Below, in pieces: positions 24,096 through 41,002 of a DNA stretch of 64,000 nt. Position numbers and translations under genes: made by a program. Position 1 is the first letter of the stretch, and the number at the start of each line of letters is the position of its first letter. The stretch spans positions 868,001 to 932,000 of the forward strand of contig SRSI01000023.1 in NCBI GenBank assembly GCA_005656395.1. The letters are read 5' to 3'. Below the pieces are notes generated by a model. That model saw nothing but the letters and a program-made list of their open reading frames with translations, did no database searches and was not told where the DNA came from. This stretch comes from Strongyloides papillosus. Its lineage: Eukaryota; Nematoda; Chromadorea; Rhabditida; Strongyloididae.

Positions 24096-26129
24096 ATGTT
24101 TTGTCACATAACATTGCTTATTTTACCATTTATACTTTCAATTAGATCCCTTGAAGATAGTAATTTTAATTTAATTTTTAATATACAACACTATGGACCA
24201 AACTTTGATGGTTTAGGAGATGAAACAAAAACCTCTGATCGTAATTATAATTTATCACTTTCTGGGTTCACTGATATTAATATAACAACAAATAATATGG
24301 ATCGTATTAAAGTGGAGAAAAAAAAAGTCTATCATATTAAATATGATAAAGTTTCTCTACCGTTATCAACAAATGAAACTTTGTATGGATTCACAATGGA
24401 TTTTAGCAATAAATCAAGTCTTAAATTACTTGGTAGATTGTCAAATTTTGATATAAAACATAATGAATCCGATAATAACATTACCTGTCAATGGCATAAA
24501 TGTAATGTAGGAATTTATTTTTTTCATCATGATGATGTAGATAAATTTGATATTAATAATCGGAGTAAAGAATTCAATATTGACTATCTAATATTATTCG
24601 TTATCGTTCCAAATGACAATAAATTATACCTTGATACTGTTTTTTACTATGGGGAGATATTTTTATATCATGGTTGTCCAGTTTATAATTATATAGAAAA
24701 TAATGTTAATATAGAATATTTTGTAGATGAAGAAATATTGAGAAATGAAGTTGTCCTGCCAAAGTATAATAAATCATACATATTTCTACCTATTTTTCCA
24801 AGACGCAATGGAGAAACGTTTTTTAAGTGTGGTTACATAAAACAACCCAATGTTTCAACAATTGATATCGGTTTTTATTTAAAGGAAAGTTACAAAGTGG
24901 TTGAAAAATTAACAAATAACAATTTTGGATATACCGTTAAACAAAGATGTCCACAGCTAAAAAGTGAATATTTTCATTCATATGAATATTTACATAATAA
25001 TTCTTCTGGTGTTTATGAAAGACAGTTAAGAAGAATAAAAGATAACAATTATATAAGTAGTGGAAACAGAGTGTATTACTTTAATATGGAAAATTTTAAT
25101 TATTCTGAACTTTTTGAATTAAAGAAGTTTAAACCACAAAAACCATATTCAGTTTGTATAGAAGATTATGCAGATATTAAAGATCGTTTTATTCCAATAC
25201 TTGAAAAATTAAGTGATATTAAAGAGGATAGTAAAACAGGGATACTTTATCAAATTATCAAACCATCAATATTTAATAAGACTTTTGAACCAAAATGTAT
25301 AAAAAAGTTTGATGATGGGAACGATCGAAATATTATTAACTACCGTTTGGATGTTATAAGAAATTCGAATACTGCTTTTGATAACCAAAGTATAAAGAAT
25401 TTAATTTTTACTGTTAATAGTATAGAAACTTATGGAGGATATTTTTGTGCCCTTACTCCAGAATATAAAATATCAAATAGTAGCAACTTTAAGAAACAGA
25501 TAACATATTTCATCCCTGAAAATGGAACAATTTTTACACTTCCTAATTCACAAATGCGTAATTTAGCGGATTTTTCTCCACCATTCGCAGGGTATTTAGA
25601 AGATTATACTACTCTGACAAAAATCAGCTTTTTCAATATTACAAAAAACAATGAAAAGTTACTATTATATAAGTTAACAATAAATGGATCTAAAAATATA
25701 AATGAAGAATTATCTCCATATGTAAAAAATGTTTTAGTTTTATGTGAATATATAACAAAAGTTGGAACAAAAATATCAATAGTTCAGCACTTCTTAAAAC
25801 ATAATAGTCTAAAACATCAAAATGAATTGCTCAAGAGTAACTTAGGAACAAAAAATTATACTAAAATGACCAACTCATCGAGAAATTCAGAGGAAAATCA
25901 ATGGGAAAATTCATACAATTGGCAGAATGCTATAATAATAATTGTTCTTGTTTTAATAATAATGTCTATTCTAGTATTTTTTATTTTCCTTGCAATAAGA
26001 AAAGCAAATTCTCAACACATGAAAAATACATCTGTGAATAGAAAAGTACACAATCGCGAGAAAACTTATCTAGAATTGAAAGCACTTTTAAATAAAAATG
26101 ATATACCTAATTTTATTCCAATTCAGTAA
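24096..26129 (+). CDS. Type I membrane glycoprotein, possible Ig-like fold
   Basis: A single-exon gene of 677 codons; I start at ATG 24096 (the frame opens six bases earlier at TTG) because it is followed at once by a signal peptide (CHITLLILPFILSIRS). The ectodomain of about 600 residues has many NxS/T sites and roughly ten cysteines, including CQWHKC, HGCPVY, FFKCGY, YSVCIE and VLCEY. Near residue 445 VNSIETYGGYFCAL resembles the Y-x-C end of an immunoglobulin domain, which suggests but does not prove an Ig-like fold. One TM segment lies near residues 615-640 (IIIIVLVLIIMSILVFFIFLA), followed by a basic cytoplasmic tail of about 40 residues with a TYLELKALL stretch. No close family is recognised. 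Confidence 0.75.
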   Translation: MFCHITLLILPFILSIRSLEDSNFNLIFNIQHYGPNFDGLGDETKTSDRNYNLSLSGFTDINITTNNMDRIKVEKKKVYHIKYDKVSLPLSTNETLYGFTMDFSNKSSLKLLGRLSNFDIKHNESDNNITCQWHKCNVGIYFFHHDDVDKFDINNRSKEFNIDYLILFVIVPNDNKLYLDTVFYYGEIFLYHGCPVYNYIENNVNIEYFVDEEILRNEVVLPKYNKSYIFLPIFPRRNGETFFKCGYIKQPNVSTIDIGFYLKESYKVVEKLTNNNFGYTVKQRCPQLKSEYFHSYEYLHNNSSGVYERQLRRIKDNNYISSGNRVYYFNMENFNYSELFELKKFKPQKPYSVCIEDYADIKDRFIPILEKLSDIKEDSKTGILYQIIKPSIFNKTFEPKCIKKFDDGNDRNIINYRLDVIRNSNTAFDNQSIKNLIFTVNSIETYGGYFCALTPEYKISNSSNFKKQITYFIPENGTIFTLPNSQMRNLADFSPPFAGYLEDYTTLTKISFFNITKNNEKLLLYKLTINGSKNINEELSPYVKNVLVLCEYITKVGTKISIVQHFLKHNSLKHQNELLKSNLGTKNYTKMTNSSRNSEENQWENSYNWQNAIIIIVLVLIIMSILVFFIFLAIRKANSQHMKNTSVNRKVHNREKTYLELKALLNKNDIPNFIPIQ

Positions 26130-27004
26130 TGTCTATATTAAAATAATTTATAATAATTTATCCTAACGTAAGATTGTAATAAAATATTCTTTTAAAGCAC
26201 GTATCTTGAGAAACTCGAAAAAGTTGAGATAAACAAAGATCTATTTTTTATATGCTTAAACAATACCACAAGAGAAATATTTGCTTCATATCTCTGATCT
26301 GCGTGTATCAATGACTTCAGAAAGTTTTCGCCATGATCGCGTATCTCAAAAATTAATTTGCATAAGTATAACAATATATATACAGTGTGGGTAGAATATA
26401 TCTCATAGCCGTAATCAAATTTTTTAATTTAATAAAAATTTTGTAATGTATAGTAGTATCTTTTTAATTGTGATTTTAAAATTTTTATATCTTCTAATCA
26501 TTGGCAACGTGATTTATGGATACTGACAGAAAAGAATAAGTTGCAAAAAAATGATATAGTTTAAATACAACTGTGATGCATATTTTTGTCTTCACTGTAT
26601 AATAAAAGATTAATAATTATAAAAAAAATTACACGATATATAAACTTTTAAAAATTTTCTTTATTATAAAAATTCTGATTTAAAATAAAATATTTTCTAC
26701 GATATTATTCATGCAAAATGAATATTATAAACTATTTTAAGTATGACACATCAAGATAATAAAGCGCAAAGTATTTCTTATACAGTTATCTAAAACATAG
26801 TATTTGAAAAAATTCAATAAATTAGTACTTTATTTGATTAAATATGTTTATAAAGCTTGTAAACTATGATATTTCAATTTATTCAGAATATTTATCTGAT
26901 CTTATATGTATATATTTTATTTTTTTATTATTTGTAACGAATTTTTCTATTGCAATGGAAAATGATTTTAAAAATATAGTTGAATATAAAAACTATGTTT
27001 TTTT
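26130..27004. other. AT-rich spacer left of the LTR element
   Basis: It contains the 3' region of the membrane glycoprotein gene. A 60-codon minus-strand ORF (26374-26192) has no supporting feature. Nothing else seen. Confidence 0.4.
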
Positions 27005-27292
27005 GATTCCTTAAAGAGTCTCATTTATTTACGTCCTCTTATGGTGGCGTGGCCTTATTTCAGGTGTAGCGAGGCCTCCTGCTACATGTACCCCAGCGGA
27101 TACATGCTAGCTGATTCCCACCACCTAACCGAGAGTTGTTACCTAATGAAGAAGCATGTTGGAACATGCGTGCTCGATCAGAATATATAATAACAAAAAC
27201 ACATAAATTATAATATAACCTTTTATTTATTATGAATAACGAACAATATATTTTATGGTAAATAAAAGTTAATATTGTCCGGAGTTCCTGGA

Positions 27293-27377
27293 TATGGAGT
27301 GCTATTCAGCACCTCCATTCTTGGCTAGAGTGCTATTCAGCACCTCTAGGTTTCAGAGTGCTATTCAGCACCTCTGA
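27293..27377. promoter_or_regulatory. Array of three covarying hairpins in the 3' LTR
   Basis: The hairpins are at 27294-27318, 27325-27349 and 27353-27377. Each has the core TGCT-ATTC-AGCA with a single unpaired C, but the outer stems differ and remain complementary: ATGGAG/CTCCAT, CTAGAG/CTCTAG and TCAGAG/CTCTGA. Covariation of stems around a fixed core points to selection on a folded DNA or RNA structure. The same array is at 38055-38139 in the other LTR. Confidence 0.7.
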
Positions 27378-27457
27378 TTATTATTATTCTTAATTATCCA
27401 AACTGCAAACTGAAACTCTTGAAAATATTCTTCCTTTAAATACAGCTTTTCTTCTTC

Positions 27458-27494
27458 TCCTCCTATTAAACTTCTTCTTTGTTTAATAGGAGGA
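27458..27494. repeat. Perfect 14-bp inverted repeat in the 3' LTR
   Basis: The arms TCCTCCTATTAAAC and GTTTAATAGGAGGA enclose a 9-base loop. The copy in the 5' LTR is at 38220-38256. It could be an RNA stem near the transcript end or a protein-binding palindrome. Confidence 0.7.
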
Positions 27495-27700
27495 TGTTCT
27501 TTTCTTCTTCCAGATGTTTTGTTAAGTATATGTACAGATTTATATATTATATAAAATAATATTCAAATCTGCACATAATACTTATTTTCAATATCCGTTC
27601 TCTTTTCTTTTATTAAATAATATATATATATATTATATATTTATATATATAATAAACATATATATTATTGTTTTTCTTTATTCTAATGCTGGGCATTACG

Positions 27701-27718
27701 CCTCCCTTACCCTCTTTT
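27701..27718 (-). other. Polypurine tract
   Basis: The minus strand reads AAAAGAGGGTAAGGGAGG directly next to the 3' LTR. This is the expected site and composition for the primer of plus-strand DNA synthesis. Confidence 0.85.
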
Positions 27719-27953
27719 GAAACTCTTTCCTAAGAGTGGTTGTTTTTGTTTTGGAGATGTTTTGCCTCCTTCTGCAGTTTTCTATCTTGATAAGCTTTGG
27801 GATAACATTGCTTTATCTCTCTCTCAGTTGTTTTTTTCTTCATTGTTATTGGTAAAGTGTATTTATAAACTTTTATTTATTCTTAATATTTTTGAATTAT
27901 TTCGTTGATCATTCGTAATTTTCTATCGTTTTACTGATCTTTTCCTTTTATAG

Positions 27954-28304
27954 ATGCAGTGTTATCCAAAGCAAGGTCACTATGACCCATTGAATCAATG
28001 TCAACAATATTGTGAGACGCCGTTTGCTTCTGCAGGAAATTTGATGGAGAATGTTATTGTTTTTATACTGGGGATTATTTTTAAGTTGTTCCTGGGTGTT
28101 CTTGAGGAGTATTGTCCTCGTATCTTTAGACGTTTGACTAGAAGACCCCAGGAACCTGCTGCTGCCCCAGAACCACCAACTCCTTCAACCTCAACCCCTC
28201 CTCCTGATGCCACTTCTGCTGCAGCCGACGCTCCTGCTCTCTCTCAAGAATCCGATCCAGTCGCTGCTGCCTCTTCTGCCCCTGCTCCTATTGAGCAGGT
28301 TTAA
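27954..28304 (+). CDS. Antisense accessory ORF of the LTR element (116 residues, membrane and Pro/Ala-rich)
   Basis: The ORF lies on the strand opposite to Gag-Pol, between ORF2 and the 3' LTR. ATG at 27954 directly follows a strong acceptor (CCTTTTATAG). A matching donor (TTATTG then GTAAAG) ends a leader exon at 27852 that begins just inside the left LTR. The stop is followed 17 bases later by AATAAA (28321) and a GT-rich stretch, a credible polyA site. The protein has four Cys in its first 20 residues (MQCYPKQG, CQQYC), one hydrophobic segment (VIVFILGIIFKLFLGVL, about residues 35-51), a basic RRLTRRP patch and a 50-residue Pro/Ala/Ser/Thr tail. GC content is far above the surroundings. 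Position and splicing recall antisense genes of complex retroviruses such as HTLV-1 HBZ, but the sequence is not related. Expression is inferred. Confidence 0.55.
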   Translation: MQCYPKQGHYDPLNQCQQYCETPFASAGNLMENVIVFILGIIFKLFLGVLEEYCPRIFRRLTRRPQEPAAAPEPPTPSTSTPPPDATSAAADAPALSQESDPVAAASSAPAPIEQV

Positions 28305-28320
28305 ATTTTGTTGTTATTTT

Positions 28321-28326
28321 AATAAA
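28321..28326 (+). terminator. PolyA signal of the antisense ORF
   Basis: AATAAA, followed by GGTGGCTTTGTTGTT, a GU-rich downstream element, 17 bases after the antisense stop codon. Confidence 0.5.
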
Positions 28327-28961
28327 GGTGGCTTTGTTGTTACATTTAGGGGTTTTTGATTCAGGTAAGTTTACTAGGGGTTCTTACTTTTATTCTTCCT
28401 TCTTGTATTTCCTCTATTTGTATATGTCATTCTTGGGATTTATTTTCGTTCTGTATATAACTTGTATATATCTTCTTGTAAATTAATTACTTTACTAATC
28501 ATAAGACTTTTCTGTAAATTTGTATATAGTTTTAATAACCATTAACACATTAATAATCTTTTATCGTCATTAATATTCATAAATAATTAAATTTCATTAA
28601 TAACTATTATGTCAGTTATCATTTTTGAATTTTATCAATGGTATCTTATTTTCCTTCTGAATTAATTATTAACATAAGTATTCAACGTAAACGTCTTTCA
28701 TGATTGGCCATTACCACGAAAACTTTTTAAATAATTATAGTATCACCAAATAACAACATTAAATATCTTTTAATTTGGTATTTAATTTGTTTGGCATTTT
28801 GATTTCAATCTTATTTAATTATTTTAACTATATCTATATCACTTTATTTTGTTTATCGTTTTGTTGATAGTAATTAATAAGAGGTTAAAAGAAATGAACT
28901 TTTATTTTTATAAAAGGTTAACAATTGTAATGGAAAGATTTAATCATTATTAATTTCAATT

Positions 28962-30287
28962 TTAATAAACGATTTCCTTCTCTGGCAACTTTTCGGTTGC
29001 TAAAATTCTTTCCACTCGCAGGTACTCCATTGGTACATACGATAAGTGGAGTGCTTTATGTTGTGGAAACTTGTGGGCATAAAATTTCCATGTGCTATTT
29101 GCTACAACAGTTAGTTGTTTCCATGGCTTCAGATGGGCTAACTGCTGTATTGTGTCTGATAATTCCTCGCTGGAATCTATTCTTATTTCCAAGCGTAGGC
29201 AATTGGCCTTGGGGCATTTCTTTATTATCTGTGAGATCTCACTTATCCCAATCTCACGGCCCTCTACCCTGCATGGCCAATTAATGCCGAGTCCCACGGC
29301 ATTGTGAAATATAGCTTCCTTGTTTTCAGGAGCCTTGCCTTCGAAAAAGAAATGCAGTCCATCCCTATGTAGTCTTTCTGGAGACGGTAATGGTTCTGCT
29401 TTTACTGTTGTGCCAATGTAACCATTTCGTATATTGGTGACCTGAAGAGCTTCACCCATAACTCTAGCGGGCTGTAGCTTGACACCACATTGAATAACTC
29501 GTTTTACCGGAGTTATAGTGGGTTCCTTAAATGGAACATTCATATTCCTTTTACCGCCACGTCTTATGGGTTTGTGGACTGTTCCCGATGGTCCAGCTGA
29601 TGATGTCTTCTTCTTAGTGGTAATATCATCATCATCCATAAGACGGGTCTTTCTTTTCTGAGAGTTTGCTGCTCTTACTTTAGCTATAAATCGAGCACAA
29701 CTATCCTGTTCTTTAATAGGATCGTAGTTGTCGTTGTTCTTTATTGGAAGCTTTGCTATTTTACTACTTTTAGCAATAGTAGGTAATTTCTTTTCATTGT
29801 TACCGCTAGCAACAGATGGTGTTGGCTGGTTAGTTGTTGCTGGCTTTGGATCTAGTCCCCAGGTGACTGGACTGTGCTCCCTCCGTGCTGGTTCTGCCGA
29901 TGATGGATTTACAGTGTTGTTTACCTTTCCTGGTTTTATTTTAGATTTGTCAGGTAAACCATTTGATGGTTTTTCAGAATCTGACGAGGTTATTTCGCCT
30001 TCCTCAATAATAGAGAGGTCTGATTGTTTAACTTCATCGGTACCAGGTGAAGCGTTGGTTGACAATTTGTTGTTGTCGTCATTACATGATGAATCGACTG
30101 CTAATTGGTTTTTATCAGCAGGTGAGTTTCTTTCTGATTTGTCATCATCTGTGTCAGAAGATGAACTTTCTGATGATGTACTGCTTTCTCTTGCAGATGA
30201 ATGTGTGACTGATGATTTAGGGCTTCCTTCATCAGCTGAGGAGTCGTCTGTTGAGACGAATTCGGCACTCTTTGGTGATTTAACCAT
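28962..30287 (-). CDS. LTR element ORF2, 441-residue accessory protein of unknown function
   Basis: An uninterrupted frame 157 bases downstream of Gag-Pol, where retroviruses keep env. It is not env-like: no signal peptide, TM segment or fusion motif. Residues 1-170 are acidic, Ser-rich and disordered. Residues 195-260 are basic with nuclear-localisation-like clusters (NSQKRKTRL, TKKKTS, RRGGKR). The last ~130 residues look folded and Leu-rich (GLHFFFEGK, GINWPCRVEG, CLRLEIRIDSSEEL, ALHLSYVPMEYL), loosely like F-box-associated or leucine-rich domains of nematodes. A TATA-rich segment (about 30310-30345) lies directly upstream, so a private promoter or a spliced subgenomic RNA are both possible. 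The opposite-strand ORF at 29728-30297 is a shadow. Confidence 0.8.
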   Translation of the reverse strand: MVKSPKSAEFVSTDDSSADEGSPKSSVTHSSARESSTSSESSSSDTDDDKSERNSPADKNQLAVDSSCNDDNNKLSTNASPGTDEVKQSDLSIIEEGEITSSDSEKPSNGLPDKSKIKPGKVNNTVNPSSAEPARREHSPVTWGLDPKPATTNQPTPSVASGNNEKKLPTIAKSSKIAKLPIKNNDNYDPIKEQDSCARFIAKVRAANSQKRKTRLMDDDDITTKKKTSSAGPSGTVHKPIRRGGKRNMNVPFKEPTITPVKRVIQCGVKLQPARVMGEALQVTNIRNGYIGTTVKAEPLPSPERLHRDGLHFFFEGKAPENKEAIFHNAVGLGINWPCRVEGREIGISEISQIIKKCPKANCLRLEIRIDSSEELSDTIQQLAHLKPWKQLTVVANSTWKFYAHKFPQHKALHLSYVPMEYLRVERILATEKLPEKEIVY

Positions 30288-30444
30288 TTTTAGTTAAATA
30301 GATAGATAGGTAATATATATAAATAGAATATATATATCAAAATTGTTTATTTTAATGATAATATTTTGTCGTGTTTATCTCTTATAAACTCCTAAGAGAT
30401 AGGAGGATCTTCGTTCGCTGTAATAAATGTACTTTTCAGTTTAC

Positions 30445-37755
<7,311 letters not shown>

Positions 37756-37772
37756 ATCTCGGTGGAACCTCC
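37756..37772 (-). other. Primer-binding site, tRNA-Gln
   Basis: The plus strand here reads ATCTCGGTGGAACCTCC, which equals the 3' end of eukaryotic tRNA-Gln (acceptor stem, discriminator base and the CC of CCA) over 17 bases. The minus strand is therefore complementary to that tRNA exactly beside the 5' LTR. The site overlaps the LTR end by two bases. Confidence 0.85.
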
Positions 37773-38462
37773 TTAAAGAGTCTCATTTATTTACGTCCTC
37801 TTATGGTGGCGTGGCCTTATTTCAGGTGTAGCGAGGCCTCCTGCTACATGTACCCCAGCGGATACATGCTAGCTGATTCCCACCACCTAACCGAGAGTTG
37901 TTACCTAATGAAGAAGCATGTTGGAACATGCGTGCTCGATCAGAATATATAATAACAAAAACACATAAATTATAATATAACCTTTTATTTATTATGAATA
38001 ACGAACAATATATTTTATGGTAAATAAAAGTTAATATTGTCCGGAGTTCCTGGATATGGAGTGCTATTCAGCACCTCCATTCTTGGCTAGAGTGCTATTC
38101 AGCACCTCTAGGTTTCAGAGTGCTATTCAGCACCTCTGATTATTATTATTCTTAATTATCCAAACTGCAAACTGAAACTCTTGAAAATATTCTTCCTTTA
38201 AATACAGCTTTTCTTCTTCTCCTCCTATTAAACTTCTTCTTTGTTTAATAGGAGGATGTTCTTTTCTTCTTCCAGATGTTTTGTTAAGTATATGTACAGA
38301 TTTATATATTATATAAAATAATATTCAAATCTGCACATAATACTTATTTTCAATATCCGTTCTCTTTTCTTTTATTAAATAATATATATATATATTATAT
38401 ATTTATATATATAATAAACATATATATTATTGTTTTTCTTTATTCTAATGCTGGGCATTACG
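37771..38462 (-). repeat. 5' LTR (692 bp)
   Basis: The partner of 27009-27700; I found no difference between them by eye. It carries the same three covarying hairpins (38055-38139), the 14-bp hairpin (38220-38256) and the TA tract. Transcription of Gag-Pol should start within it on the minus strand. Its outer end is 64 bases from the TATA box of the host gene at 38567. Confidence 0.95.
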
Positions 38463-38526
38463 GATTATCATATTTACATTCTGAATGTAAGCATTTTTTT
38501 CTCTTGAACAAATAACTTAAATTGGG

Positions 38527-38533
38527 TATAAAT
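38527..38533 (+). promoter_or_regulatory. TATA box of the 38567 gene
   Basis: TATAAAT, 40 bases upstream of the ATG. The paralog at 41003 has TATATAAAT in the same place (40963-40971). Both leaders end with AGTATCA(A/G)CAAA before the ATG. Confidence 0.6.
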
Positions 38534-38566
38534 GTGGAATGATATCTGTTAAAAAGTATCAACAAA

Positions 38567-39099
38567 ATGCAATTTGCAAAATATTTCGTTACCATTTGTC
38601 TTTTAGCTGTTCAATACAGTTTCCAAGATTCTTCTTCACATTCTTTATCTTCTTCATCATCTTCATCTTCTGAAGAGGGATCAATAGAAGTTGTTACTAC
38701 AGAAGGAGCACCTTTTTTTGAAGAATTACCAGAAACTGCTACAGTAACAGGACCAATGCAAATTGTTACTACACAAGAACCACCATTATCTGAACAAACA
38801 ACATCATTTGATGTAGCTACACCAAGATCAAGATTTATTAGTAGTTATTTATCAAAAATATTAGATAGTGGTAGGGAAAAAACTTATGAGTTATTGAAGA
38901 AATCTCAAGAATTGAGAAAAATTTTACAAGAGAAAAGAGGATATAATTATAATGATCGTAGAGAAAAAAGATCTGTTTTTTCAAAAGTCGTAAGTTAAAA
39001 TAAAGCATTATAAATTATTTTTAGATGAATGTTGCCAAAAAGTCAGGAAAAAAGTTAACTAATGAAATTAAAAACAAATTATTGAGGAAATTATTTTAA
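38567..39099 (+). CDS. Secreted Ser-rich precursor with cationic C-terminal peptide
   Basis: The two-exon model is 38567-38989 and 39025-39099, with a 35-base intron (GTAAGT...TTTTTAG) in phase 0, giving 165 residues. The signal peptide is MQFAKYFVTICLLAVQYSF. A poly-Ser/Glu block and a Thr/Pro-rich acidic region follow. Then comes a helical basic region (YELLKKSQELRKILQEKRG) and RREKRS, a dibasic or furin-type cleavage site. After cleavage, exon 2 and the end of exon 1 would release a peptide of about 30 residues, SVFSKVMNVAKKSGKKL then TNEIKNKLLRKLF. Its net charge is about +8 and it has amphipathic spacing. This is the layout of antimicrobial or membrane-active peptide precursors (inference). 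Paralog at 41003. Confidence 0.75.
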
Positions 39100-41002
39100 A
39101 AATGCTCCTAGCATATGTGAGATCTAAATTGGTTTTATTATGAATATTATTATTTTACATCAAATATCATATAAATTGCAATTCTTTATCATAAAATCCG
39201 TTTTAAAATCAATTTAAAATATTAAATTGTATGATAAAAGAATATCTTATGCCAATGTAAAATATTAATATTTTGTCAATTATTTAATAAATTGTAGTCA
39301 TTAATTTTTGTATTTTTTAAAATTAAATATTCCTTTTTCCATTTTTCAATACATTATTAATGTAATGTCTGTGAAATAACAAAACAAATAAATCGATTAT
39401 TATTAAGTTATTCACAAATAAATGTCAGATTTAAATCCTTATCTTAAAAATGTTATAACTTAATTAAAAGTTAATATTTTTACACATTTAATAATGATAT
39501 GATAAAACATATTATTGTCAATGTGATTAAAAGTTTTCCATTTCATTTCAAAAATTTACTGTTTTTAAGGTCCAAAAACTGTAAGTTGTAAGATTTTAAA
39601 TCTTCATATTTAACGAACGTTTTCTCTTTCTGGTGACGTTCTATATCAGTAAATATATAATAGTATGTTGAAGAAACATTTAGTGAATAAAATAAATGAG
39701 ATTCAGTTTCGTTGCTTAACTTATTCACGTTTTCTACAATTTTTGTATAAACTGTGTTTAAATACTATCATAAATCGAACGTAAGTCACTTTTATTAACT
39801 CATATTGGCTTCAGATTCAAAAATTTCTATTGTATATCATCTCAGTCATAGTAACTTGTTTCTAAAGCTATACTTTCACCAGTATTTATAAAACTATAAT
39901 AAACAATACTTTAATAATTCTACTAAAAATTAATGTATAGCTCTCGTATCAAACAACCTTAATTTTCGTAAACTTTTTGGTACTTCATTCTTATATGACT
40001 ATTGAGCTGAAATCATGAGATTTTTTACAAGATCTACTTTTATTACAAGTAATAATCTTTCTCAAGGAAAGGTAATTCATGCTCTTTAAATCAATAAAAA
40101 ACAAACTTTAATCTGAATTACACACTTTCGATAATAGCTTCACATGATATCTATAAGTTTCTTGCTTTTCACTGTACAAATGACTTTAAAAATGCTTGAA
40201 AATAAAATCTACACTAACATCTTTTTTTCTCAGACCTCTAAACTGATATTTCAAAAAATTAATATACTGTATCTTCTAAATTTTTATCTAGATGAACATT
40301 TTGTTTTCGCAATCTTCTTATACTTGAAGATTTGCATTTCTATCATGAAATATTTCAAATTAGCGTTGTATTGCAAAAATCTAGAATTATAGAAAAGTAG
40401 TTTTATTCAATTAACAAATAGGATATATGCTTATCAATATTTTGTGAGTCAGATTTGCATATATAGTGTAATTTTTAACTGACTCTTAGCTAAATAAAAC
40501 ACTATTTTTTTAAGTACTATAAACTATTTTCTTTTCAAACTTGACACTAATAATTTAATTAGTACTAGAATCAATTTTATATCTAGTTTATTTTAAAATG
40601 AATGATAAATTTTTAATAATGATAGTAATAAATAAATTTGTGATAAAAATAAAGCTTAATTAGGTCTAAAATATAATTTATATCCTATAGTATTTAGTAA
40701 ATATATTAAAAAATTGGAGCTATTTGACTATTAATATTGCAAAATCCAGAATTTAATTTTTTTACAATCTAATAAAATAATTGAAAATAAACTTTTTATG
40801 AGTTAGAATATGCTTGATGAATAAAAATGGTAGGAAAAATATTTTAACAATGAGATAATATATTTGATGTATAAGGAAATTTAGTTTATTTTTGCTAAGT
40901 TAAAATATTTACGTATTAAATATAAATTAGTTTTTGCATTTAATTAAATAATTTGAATTGGATATATAAATGAAACAATATGAATTGAAAAGTATCAGCA
41001 AA
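39100..41002. other. AT-rich intergenic region between the two Ser-rich precursor genes
   Basis: No exon pair was found; the ORFs at 39728-39543 (minus) and 40144-40392 (plus) lack signal peptide, splice context or domain. The TATA box of the next gene (40963-40971) closes the stretch. Confidence 0.4.

Larger units (their letters stand above)
27009..27700 (-). repeat. 3' LTR (692 bp)
   Basis: A direct repeat of 37771-38462, same length and identical by eye, including the TA microsatellite near 27625-27665. On the plus strand it starts CCTTAAAGAG and ends GGCATTACG. The ends are not the usual TG...CA. The LTR contains three covarying hairpins (27293-27377), one perfect 14-bp hairpin (27458-27494) and TATA-rich sequence close to its inner end. 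That sequence could also drive plus-strand (antisense) transcription. Confidence 0.95.

Noticed and set aside
27293..27377. Three regularly spaced repeats as a CRISPR-like array
   Set aside because: Eukaryotic DNA, only three units, almost no spacer, located inside an LTR and duplicated in the other LTR.
29728..30297. 189-codon plus-strand ORF opposite ORF2
   Set aside because: A shadow of the Ser/Asp-rich minus-strand frame. Unlike the 27954 ORF it has no acceptor, polyA signal or separate compositional signature.
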